Shown here in pieces: positions 33,186 through 42,700 of a DNA stretch of 48,488 nt (its first letter is position 1; each line of letters opens with the position of its first letter). Where the stretch lies: contig JACKBY010000026.1 in the NCBI GenBank assembly GCA_020634335.1, positions 1-48,488 of the forward strand, written 5' to 3'. Source of the stretch: Promineifilum sp. (GTDB lineage: Bacteria; Chloroflexota; Anaerolineae; Promineifilales; Promineifilaceae). A program made the position numbers and the translations under genes. The notes under the pieces were generated by a model, which was given only the letters and a program-made list of their open reading frames with translations, did no database searches and was not told the origin of the DNA.

Positions 33186-33737
33186 TTATTCGCCTGCGGT
33201 GACAGGAGGGCCTGTGGTTACCCCCAGCAGTTGGCCCGTCCGCGATGAGAACTTGTAGGAAATCCCATCATACGTGCGCGTGTCTTGCCCTAACTGAGTT
33301 CCTGGGCCTGTAGCCATTTTGACTGCTCCCGGAAAGGTAATGACCCATACTTCTCCGGCATCAGCCTCAATTTCCGACGCATACCACGTCTGTAAACCGA
33401 GCGACTTATCGGCTTCAACGCGGTTTTCATATAGCGTGACGGTAGCTGAAGCTGCCAACGCCTCATCGGATAGGCTATCGACACGGGAAACTGTATTCAG
33501 GTCGAGCTCTAGAGCTAATGTCAACGCTTCGGCTTCGGTCAATGATTTCGGCAACGGCACGGTAGTAGGATCGGGATCAACCGAAAACACTTCGGGAGGT
33601 TCTGGAATTGGGTTTGTCAGGAGGGGTGGCTCACCTTGCCGATTCCTCATGGCAATGGTGGCGTTTGCTATAAGTGCCATAAATAAAACTAACGAAATGA
33701 AGAGTAATAAGACTAAATTTCGCTTTTGATGTCCCAT
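33186..33737 (-). CDS. Exported or membrane-anchored PepSY-like protein, unknown function
   Basis: A 183-residue protein with an N-terminal hydrophobic segment (about 7-28), a Pro-rich linker (about 35-62) and a small domain. The domain has a LTEAEALTLALE helix, a long middle with EVWVITFPGAVKMA and a closing YDGISYKFSSRTGQLLGV strand pair, reminiscent of PepSY domains. The match is weak. An AGAGGG-type ribosome-binding site precedes the ATG. It lies within the AT-richer patch between the tRNA and its degenerate copy, next to the broken VapC gene. Confidence 0.65.
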   Translation of the reverse strand: MGHQKRNLVLLLFISLVLFMALIANATIAMRNRQGEPPLLTNPIPEPPEVFSVDPDPTTVPLPKSLTEAEALTLALELDLNTVSRVDSLSDEALAASATVTLYENRVEADKSLGLQTWYASEIEADAGEVWVITFPGAVKMATGPGTQLGQDTRTYDGISYKFSSRTGQLLGVTTGPPVTAGE

Positions 33738-33796
33738 GGTGCCCTCTGCTAAAGGCCAGTCTGTACCTCACTAACTCAATGGAATTAACTTGTAAA

Positions 33797-34489
33797 TCAG
33801 TAACATTTCCATGAATATGCAGCAAAGTCAGCCGGCCTATTTACACAATATGGTCCTGCAATCTGGGTAGCATTGTAGTTATATGCCGTCCAACTTCCGC
33901 TACCTACCTTGTACCTCATTAGGGTGCAATAGTCGCTAAATGATGGGTAGGTAGACGTTAGAATTCCCGCTTCTAATCCACAAGACACATAATTGCCTTT
34001 CTTGAAAGAGTTACCAAGAAATATCTGGAATCTTGGAATTCCATTCCGCCATGCTTCCCACATGTTTGTGGTATTGCTAAAAAGAGTCTGAAACTCATAC
34101 CAGGTATTGGTGCTAAGGTTACCCAGATTTGTTTCATAGCCCGAGCCAGTTGGTCCTATCCATGACACGTATTGCCTAAGCTGGTTAAGCGAAGACAAAC
34201 CCTTATACCAACCGGTTTCAAATAGGTACGGATTACTCGTACAAGGATATAGCGAACAGATTGCTGTAAGACCCACATTATATGTTCCAGGGGCACCCGT
34301 ACCGGGAGGGTCTCCAGTATACATATTTACGCGAGTGCCGCGAACATCAATAACGTTTCGGATTCAAAATCCCTGGCCCATAGTAATTGCAAAAGCGATT
34401 TGGACACTAAGGATTTGGATTAAAAGAAGGCTAATAAACCAAGCCAATAGTAGCGAGACTTTTCTTCGGAGCGGAGTCAAATTGAACAT
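33797..34489 (-). pseudogene. Secreted protein gene interrupted by an in-frame TGA
   Basis: A strong AAGGAG eight bases upstream and a textbook signal peptide (SLLLLAWFISLLLIQILS, then QIAFA) mark the true start. Codon 42 is TGA (34364-34366). Without changing frame the reading then continues for 189 codons of cysteine-containing sequence rich in Trp, Tyr, Gly and Asn, ending PADFAAYSWKCY. The later ATG at 34324 would give a 175-residue product without signal peptide or ribosome-binding site. A CGA-to-TGA change (Arg to stop) explains the break. I do not recognise the family; the composition suggests a beta-rich secreted domain. Readthrough is possible but unsupported. Confidence 0.75.
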
Positions 34490-34567
34490 AACTTATACTC
34501 CTTAACAACATAGTGAATCTATGACCTACTGTAAAATCACGCTTGGCATGAGCAACTGTACGATAAC

Positions 34568-34584
34568 AAAAAAAAAGGGGGGGG
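34568..34584. repeat. A9G8 homopolymer tract
   Basis: Nine A residues are followed directly by eight G residues in non-coding DNA. Such runs are slippage-prone and are also error-prone in sequencing. Confidence 0.85.
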
Positions 34585-34716
34585 CCGCAAGAGTACTTTG
34601 TATTTATTCCTATCTAGCGAAAATCACCTAACTATCTGCGAGAATACGCTTTGTACTTCCCGCTCTAAGGCTGAACTTCACTCTCGAAATTTGTCATTTC
34701 ACACTGCCTTGAACCG

Positions 34717-34745
34717 TTGACGCTGTTCCCCTCTTGAGGGATAAT
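34717..34745 (+). promoter_or_regulatory. Promoter retained in front of the tRNA-Arg pseudogene
   Basis: TTGACG (34717-34722) and GATAAT (34740-34745), 17-bp spacer: the same two hexamers and spacing as the promoter of the intact tRNA at 32552-32580. The tRNA-like sequence begins 22 bp later. Confidence 0.6.
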
Positions 34746-34767
34746 TAAGCAAGGCTCAAGTTTTCTC

Positions 34768-34836
34768 ACCCCCGTAGCTCAGAGGATAGAGCACTGGCCT
34801 CAGCCAGGTGCACTGGTGCGAGTCCTGTCGGGGATA
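34768..34836 (+). pseudogene. Degenerate tRNA-Arg copy
   Basis: It aligns with tRNA-Arg(CCG) from end to end but has lost three bases in the anticodon loop, leaving CTCA between the stems, so it has no anticodon. It also has a T-stem mismatch, TTC changed to TGC in the T-loop, and an acceptor mismatch (C2-A71). It cannot work as a tRNA. A 24-base block at the 5' end is identical to the intact gene 2.17 kb away. Confidence 0.88.
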
Positions 34837-35040
34837 CGTCTCTCTCATGACACATCGCGTTATGCCTTTTGCCTCCATTTTCCATTACATTTGTCACTAA
34901 TAGTCATACCTTTCCTCCTTTAGAATAAAGGTCAGGAACGCGGAACCAACCGAGACGCTCGCCCTGAACGCTGGTGACACCTCCACGGTCACCGGTCGGT
35001 TTGTTCTGTGTTGCCCAGACCTTTGCTGAAGGAGAATAAG

Positions 35041-36675
35041 ATGGCTGGTGCAGGTTTGGATAGCGAAACCCGGGATATGATCCTGGATACGCTGCGAAAG
35101 TATGCTGAGCGCAAGCTGACAAATGACTATCTGCTGGAACTCGATCATGAGGATCGTTTCCCCGAAGAAGTTCTTAAAGAACTCTACGACCCGATGCAAT
35201 TGGGTCTCCATTTGATTTTTATCCCCGAAGAGTTCAACGGCCTCGGCGGCGGCGCATACGATATTTATCGCGTCTCCGAATTAATGGCCTCCATCGACCT
35301 GGGCGTCGCCACCGGCGTGTTGGCGACCTTCCTCGGCTCCGACCCCATCCGCGTCGGCGGCACGCCGGAACAGCGCGCCCATTGGATGGGCCGCGTGGCC
35401 GACGAGGCGCTGCTGATGGCCTACGGCGCGACCGAGCCGCAAGCTGGCAGCGACCTGGCGGCCATGAGTACCAAGGCCATCCCTGTGCAGGACAACGGCA
35501 GCGTCACTGGCTACAAGATAAGCGGCCGCAAACAGTGGATCAGCAATGGCGGCGTGGCCGATCTCTACACCATTCTGGCCTTGGCTCCCGGCGGGCCGTC
35601 ATGGTTCGTTGTCGAGCGCGGGGCCGAAGGCCTCAGCCACGGCAAGGGCGAGGACAAGCACGGCATTCGCGCCAGCAACACGGCCGCGCTCTTCCTCGAA
35701 GACGTCTACGTTCCCGCCGAGCGCCTCATCGGCGGCGTCGAGGGACAGGGCCTGGCCCAGGCGCAAGCCGTCTTCGGCTACACCCGCCTGATGGTCGGCG
35801 CGTTCGGTCTCGGCGCGGGCTGGGAAGCGCTCCGCCGCGCCATTCGCTACTCGCACGAACGCATCCAGGGCGGCGCGCCCCTCAGCGACAAGCAGGGCTA
35901 CACCCACAAACTAATCGTCCCCAACGCCGCCCGCCTTGAAGCGGCCCGTACCTACATCGAGTGGGTGGCCGAGCGACTCGACAGCGGCGAAGAGGGTTTG
36001 CAGACCGAAGGCGCCGTCGCCAAATACATGGCCACAGAGTCGGGCAACAAGGCGGCCGAGGATGCCATCCAGGCTCTGGGCGGCTATGGCTACACCAAAG
36101 AGTACATGGTCGAAAAGATCAAGCGCGACGTGCGCATTACCTGCATCTACGAAGGCACATCGGAGATCATGGAGTGGACCATCGCCCGCGACCGCTGGCA
36201 GCAGCACCTCAAAACGCAGGGCGCTTTCTACAATGAATGGGCGGCGCGACTGGAAACACGCCATGCCACCCAACCGCAGAACGGAGCCAATTACGCCGCA
36301 TTGGCGATGCGCGCCCTGGCCGTTATTCTCGAGCGCGCCCGACTCGACCGGCTGACGCGCAACCAGCATGTGCTCTTCCGCCTGGGCGAGATGATCGCCT
36401 GGGCCGAGACGGCGGCCATGTTCGCCGAGCGCGTAGTTGACCATCCGACCGAGGCCATCCACCTGGATGTGCCCACACGGCAAGCATTGGCACGCATCCA
36501 TGCCCGCAATGCCGCCCTCAAGATCGCCACCGACGGTCTGCAATGGGCCATCGGCGCGGGCCAGACCGACCCGAACCTGGCCGGTTCTCTCAATCTGCCC
36601 GGCATCTACGCCGCGCAAGACGGACTCATTGACGACATGAATTTCGCGCGCGACCAACTCAATCGAGCATTCTAA
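35041..36675 (+). CDS. Acyl-CoA dehydrogenase
   Basis: A 544-residue flavoprotein, longer than the usual 380, with extra N- and C-terminal helical regions. Core motifs are YGATEPQAGSDLA (FAD/substrate site), ISGRKQWISNGG, HGIRASNTAALFLEDVYVP, QALGGYGYTKEYMVEK and CIYEGTSEIMEWTIARDRW, in which the Glu of YEGT is the usual catalytic base. AAGGAG six bases before the ATG fixes the start; an earlier in-frame start has no such site. It lies 114 bp before the megasynthase gene, where Pfa loci normally carry an enoyl reductase (PfaD). It may act on the acyl product or its precursor, introducing or removing a double bond. This is inference. Confidence 0.92.
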   Translation: MAGAGLDSETRDMILDTLRKYAERKLTNDYLLELDHEDRFPEEVLKELYDPMQLGLHLIFIPEEFNGLGGGAYDIYRVSELMASIDLGVATGVLATFLGSDPIRVGGTPEQRAHWMGRVADEALLMAYGATEPQAGSDLAAMSTKAIPVQDNGSVTGYKISGRKQWISNGGVADLYTILALAPGGPSWFVVERGAEGLSHGKGEDKHGIRASNTAALFLEDVYVPAERLIGGVEGQGLAQAQAVFGYTRLMVGAFGLGAGWEALRRAIRYSHERIQGGAPLSDKQGYTHKLIVPNAARLEAARTYIEWVAERLDSGEEGLQTEGAVAKYMATESGNKAAEDAIQALGGYGYTKEYMVEKIKRDVRITCIYEGTSEIMEWTIARDRWQQHLKTQGAFYNEWAARLETRHATQPQNGANYAALAMRALAVILERARLDRLTRNQHVLFRLGEMIAWAETAAMFAERVVDHPTEAIHLDVPTRQALARIHARNAALKIATDGLQWAIGAGQTDPNLAGSLNLPGIYAAQDGLIDDMNFARDQLNRAF

Positions 36676-36789
36676 AGACGTGGCTGCGGATAGAGACGGA
36701 ACTGACGGACAAGACCTGTAAATTCATAGAGCGATCCGTTTCTTGCGCAAAAATCCCCAGCCATGATCTCTTTTAAAGGATAAATCATC

Positions 36790-39700
36790 ATGAATTCTGC
36801 AGATCGCGCTATCGCTATCGTCGGGGTGGGAGCCATACTGCCCGACGCGCCGAGCGCGGCCGCCTTTTGGAACAACGTCGTTGGCAAGCACTACAGCATT
36901 ACCGAAACGCCACCGGATCGATGGAGCGTCGCCGACTACTACGATCCCGACCCCAAAGCCCCCGACAAGACCTACACCAAGATCGGGGCCTGGGTCCAGG
37001 GCTTCGCGTTCGACTGGAAGCGCTTTCGAATGCCCCCCAAAGTCGCCGAGTCGATGGACGAGGCGCAACAATGGGCGGTCACCATCGCCGCCGACGCACT
37101 GGCCGATTACGGCTATCCCGAACGACCGCTCGACACCGAACGCACCGGCGTCATCCTGGGCACAGCCATGGGCGGGGAGTTGCACTACACCACCTCGCAG
37201 CGCATCTTCTTCCCCGAATATGTCCGCTGGCTGCGCAACACGCCGGAGTTCCACAAGCTCTCACCAGCGGCGCAGACGGCGCTCGTGGAACAGTTCCATG
37301 AGGCGCTCCAGCAAGACATCCCGCCCATCACCGAAGACTCCATGCCCGGCGAACTAGCCAACATCGTCTCCGGCCGCGTAGCCAACATTCTCAACCTGCG
37401 CGGGCCAAACTACATCACCGACGCCGCCTGCGCCAGCAGCTTCGCCGCCGTCGAGGCGGCCGTCCAGCTGCTGACCGAACACAAGGTAGACGCAGTGCTG
37501 ACCGGCGGCGTCGACCGCAACATGGGCGTCAACAGCTTCGTGAAATTCTGCAAAATCGGCGCGCTGAGCGCCACCGGCACGCGCCCTTTCGGCGACGGGG
37601 CCGATGGCTTCGTCATGGGCGAGGGCGCGGGCGCGTTCCTCCTCAAGCGACTGGATGACGCCGAGCGCGCCGGCGACACGATCTACGCCGTCATTCGCGG
37701 CGTCGCCGGCTCCAGCGACGGCAAGGGCAAGGGCATCACCGCCCCCAACCCCATCGGCCAGCAATTGGCCGTGCAGCGCGCCTGGGCCGACGCCGAGTTA
37801 GACCCGGCCACAGCGACACTCGTCGAGGCCCACGGCACCAGCACCCGCGTCGGCGACGTAGTCGAAGTCGAGAGCCTGGCAACCATGTTCAACGGCGCGC
37901 CACGCGGCAGCATCGGCCTGGGGTCGGCCAAGAGCAACATCGGCCACCTCAAAGCCGGCGCGGGCGCGGCCGGGCTTCTGAAAGCCACCCTGGCCCTGCA
38001 CCACAAAATCATGCCGCCGACGCTCAACGCTGATCCCACGAACCCCAATATCGACTTCAAAAACACGCCGTTCTTCCCCATTCACGAGGCCCGCGAGTGG
38101 ACGAAAACCAACGGCACGCCACGCCGCGCCGGCGTCAGCGCCTATGGCTTTGGCGGCACAAACTTCCATCTCGTGCTGGAAGAGCACATACCCGGCATGT
38201 TGACCCGGCAAAACAAACAGTACACCGGCGCGTCGGCAGGCAACAGGGGTCAATCCCCGACAGAAGCATCGGTCACGCCGCCCGTCTCCGACCAACGGCC
38301 CAACCCCGTGCGCGGCATTCTGGCCCTCGGCGCAAACTCGCCCGACGAACTGAAGACCAAACTCGATGAGGTGACCGCCCGCGCCGAGGCCGGTTGGACG
38401 CCGCCGTTCGCCCTGCCCAAGTCAGTCGACATCCGCGCCAACGAGCGGCTGGTCATCGACTTCGGCGACCACGACGAACTGCTTGACCGGCTGCGCAAGG
38501 CGCGCAAGGTGATGGGCTTCGACACGCCCCAGGCCTGGAAGGCCATGGAAGCCCAAGGGATTTTCCGGGGCAGCGGTCCCCGGCCGGGCAAGCTCGGCTT
38601 TCTCTTCCCCGGACAGGGCAGCCAGTACGTCAACATGGGCCGCGAGTTGGCCGCCTTTTATCCCATCGTCCAGGAAACGCTCGATGAAGCCGACCGCATC
38701 ATGACGCCCGTCCTGGGCCGGCCGCTGTCATCCTACCTGTTCATCGACACCGACGACAAGAACGCCGTCAGCCAGGCCAATTTCGATCTGATGCAGACCG
38801 AGATCACCCAACCGGCCATGCTGACGCTGGATGAAGCCATGCGCCGCCTGCTGGCCCAGTTCGGCTTCGAGCCCGACGTGGTCATGGGCCACTCGCTGGG
38901 CGAGTACGGCGCGCTGGTGGCCGCCGGCATCATGCCCTTCGAGGAGTCGCTGGAAGCCGCCGCCGGACGCGGCCGCGAGATGTCGCGGGTGAAAATGGAC
39001 GACAACGGCTGGATGGCCGCCGTCCTGGCCCCCTACGAAGTCGTCGAAGCGACTTTGGCCGAAGTCGACGGCTATGTCGTTCCTGCCAATATCAACAGCA
39101 CCACCCAGTCGGTCATCGGCGGCGAGAGCCAGGCCGTCGAGGCAGCCATCAAACTGTTCCAGGAGCGCGGCTACCAGGCCATGCAACTGCCGGTCAGCCA
39201 CGCCTTCCACACCCGCATCGTCGCCCCGGCCAGCAAGCCACTGCGCACCATGCTTGATCGAATGCACATTACCCCGCCCCGGTTGCCGTTGGTTGCCAAC
39301 GTAACCGGCGAATTCTACCCATTGGATGTCGAGGCCATCAAGGACATGCTGGAGCAGCAGATCGCCTCGCCCGTTCAATGGGTGAAAGGGTTGCAAACGA
39401 TGTATGCCGCCGGCGTTCGCACCTTCGTCGAAGTCGGCCCCAAGCGCGCCCTGCGCGGTTTCGTCAAGGACGTCTTCGGCGACCATGACGACGTGGTAGC
39501 CCTGTTGACCAACCATCCTAAGGGCGGCGAGTTGCCGACCTTCAACCAGGCCTTGTGTGGGTTGTACGCGGCGGGCTACGGAGCGGAGGAAGAACCGGCC
39601 GCGGCGCGCCGCACTGAAATGAATTTGATGGCGACGGCCGCCACGACCACGGCCGATAACGGAAGTGATATGAACAACAATTTGCAAACCACCCCGACGG

Positions 39701-42700
39701 CACCGGCGCTTGACGCGCTGGCCCAGGCGTTAGCCCAGGTGCTCCAAACCAACGGCCAGGCCGCCCATCGGCGCGTCTATGATCGCAACGAGACGCCCCT
39801 TGGTTCGGTCGTCATCAGCGGCACCGGCCTGGGCTTGCCCGGCGTCGACAAGCTGGTGATGGCCCCCGACAATGCCCAGCGCATCCTGCGCGGCGAGCAG
39901 TTCGTCGATCTCATCCCCGAGCGCTTCCGCAACCTCATGGTCGACAAGCAGGTCACCCGACTGGTAAAGAGCGAAGACGGCAGCGGTCGCTTCGAGACAA
40001 TCAGCGACACAGCCGACGTCATCAAACTGGCCGGCCGCCCCGGCCCGTTCGACCTCGCCGAGGAGTACGGCGTGCCGAGCGAGCTTATCGAAGCCCTCGA
40101 CGTGACCAGCCAGTTGGCAATGGCCGCCGGCATTGATGCCTTGCGCGAGGCGGGCATCCCCTTGGTACAAACCTACAAGCGCACCACGACCGGCAAACAT
40201 CTGCCCGACCGCTGGCTTCTGCCCGAAGCCATGCGCGACGACACCGGCGTCATCTTCGCCAGCGCCTTCCCCGGCGGCGACCGCTTCGCCAACGAGTTCA
40301 AACGCTACTACGCCTTCGTAAATCGCAAGCAGCAGTTGGAAATGCTCGAGGATCTGCGCAACTACACGACCGATTCAGCCGCACAGAGCGAGATCAACCG
40401 CCGCATCGCCGCCTTGCGCGAGGAACTGGAACATGAGCCTTATCTCTTCGACCGGCGCTTCCTCTTTCGTATTCTGGCCATGGGTCATAGCCAGTTCGCC
40501 CAATACATCGGCGCTCGTGGCCCCAACACCCAGGTCAACGCCGCCTGCGCCAGCACGGCCCAGGGCATTTCCATCGCCGAAGACTGGATCCGCAGCGGCC
40601 GTTGCCGTCGCGTGGTCGTCATCGGCGCCGACGACGTGACCGGCGAAAACCTGATGGAGTGGGTCGGCGCGGGCTTCCTGGCCGTTGGCGCGGCGACCAC
40701 CAGAGACCAGGTGGCCGAGGCCGCATTGCCGTTCGACCGGCGACGCCACGGCACCATCATGGGCATGGGTGCCTGCGCCCTGGTCGTCGAGAGCGAGGAC
40801 GCCGTTCGCGAGCGCGGGATGCGCGGCATCGTCGAACTGCTCAGCAGCGAGACGAATAACAGCGCCTTTCACGGCACGCGGCTGGACGTTGACCACATCG
40901 CCATGATCATGAACAGCCTGGTCACCGCCGCCGAACGACGGTTCGGCATCAACCGTCACGCCATCGCCTCGCAGACCGTCTTCATGTCACATGAAACCTA
41001 TACCCCGGCGCGCGGCGGCAGCGCTTCGGCCGAAGTGACCGCCCTGCGCCACACCTTCGGCGAGGCGGCCAACAATATCATCATAGCCAACACCAAGGGC
41101 TTCACCGGCCATCCGATGGGCGTCGGCGTGGAAGACGTGATCGCCGTCAAAATTCTGGAATACGGCATCGTGCCGCCCGTGCCCAACTTCCGCGAGGTGG
41201 ACCCCGAGCTGGGCCTGCTCAACCTGAGCCGCGGCGGGCACTATCCAGTGCAGTACGCCATCCATCTGGCCGCCGGCTTTGGCTCGCAAATTTCGCTAAC
41301 CTTCACCCGGCGTATCCCCGGCGGCCTCGACCGCGTGGATAACAAGCCACTCTACCAGCGCTGGCTGGCCGATGTCAGCGGCTACGACACAGCCGAGACT
41401 GAAGTCGTCAAGCACGTGCTGCGCGTCGTCTCCGCGGGCAACCCGCCCCGGCCGCCGATGCCCAATCGCTGGCAGCCCGGCACTGGCCCAACAATCCGCG
41501 CCGCCAGCAGTGGCGAGGTGGGTACGGTCGACTCCCCAGCCCGGATGGTGAATGTGCCGCCGGCCGGCAACGGCCGCCCGGCCGCGACGCCCGCCCCGTC
41601 CATGCCCGTTGCTCCCGCCGGCCCAACGCCAAAACCTGAACCGTCTCTCCCGACGGCCACCCCTCAGCCCGCGCCGGTCGCCTCCGTCGAGGAAAAACTG
41701 CCGGCGGCCGGCGACCGACAACCGACCGCGGACGACAGGCCACAGACAGCAACTCCTGCTATGGTTAATGCTCCGTCGCCGGTCGTCGCGTCCACTCCCG
41801 CGCTCGATCCCGTGGCCGGCAAAGTCCTCCAAATCGTCGCCGAGCAGACCGGCTACCCGCAGGACATGCTCGACCTTGACCTCGACATGGAGGCCGACCT
41901 GGGCATTGACACCGTCAAGCAGGCCGAGACCTTCCTGGCCATCCGCCAGGCCTTCGACATCCCCCGCCGCGACGACATGAAGCTGCGCGACTACCCAACA
42001 CTGGATGCGGTCATCGGTTTTGTGCGTGCCAATCGGCCCGATCTGGGGCAGCCGACCACGGACGACAGGCCCCAGACGACGGCAAGCAATCCGCAAGCGG
42101 CAACGCCGGCCGTAGTCAGTGAGCCGTCGTTCGTCGTCGCCACCGTCGATCCCGTGGCCGGCAAAGTCCTCCAGATCGTCGCCGAGCAGACCGGCTATCC
42201 ACAAGAAATGCTCGACCTTGACCTGGACATGGAGGCCGACCTGGGCATTGACACCGTCAAGCAGGCCGAAACCTTCCTGGCCATCCGGCAAGCCTTCGAC
42301 ATCCCCCGCCGCGACGACATGAAGCTGCGCGACTATCCGACGCTGGGTGCGGTCATCGGCTTCGTGCGCGACAACCGGCCCGACTTGGCGCAGCCCGTCG
42401 CTGTGCCCCCGCTCCAGATGCAGGCAAACGGAGCCGGTTCGGCCGTGGCCGCGCCACCTGCAGCAACTGCTGCGGCCGGCGATCCCATCGCCGACAAAGT
42501 CCTCCAGATCGTCGCCGAACAAACCGGCTACCCACAGGACATGCTGGAGCTTGACCTCGACATGGAAGCCGATTTAGGGATTGACACCGTGAAGCAGGCC
42601 GAAACCTTCCTGGCCATTCGGCAGGCCTTCGACATCCCCCGCCGCGACGACATGAAGCTGCGCGACTATCCCACCCTCGGCGCGGTCATCGGTTTCGTAC

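Larger units (their letters stand above)
34490..34767. other. AT-rich intergenic region with homopolymer tract
   Basis: This region holds the upstream side of the interrupted secreted-protein gene, an A9G8 tract and the promoter of the tRNA pseudogene. I find no open frame of note. Composition is clearly lower in GC than flanking operons. Confidence 0.5.

Noticed and set aside
34364..34366. TGA as selenocysteine codon
   Set aside because: Only a weak 5-bp stem follows it, no selenocysteine genes are visible, and the position follows directly after a signal peptide where no catalytic residue is expected. A CGA-to-TGA mutation is simpler.
34768..34836. Functional second tRNA-Arg
   Set aside because: The anticodon loop has lost three bases and both the T-arm and acceptor have mismatches, so it is annotated as a pseudogene.
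32596..34836. Active integrative element using tRNA-Arg
   Set aside because: No integrase, excisionase or transposase is encoded between the two tRNA copies, so only a remnant or duplication can be claimed.
41296..42522. 408-codon minus-strand frame across the carrier domains
   Set aside because: It is antisense to a strongly supported coding region, the repeats on the plus strand produce repeated residues on the minus strand, and it has no recognisable domain.
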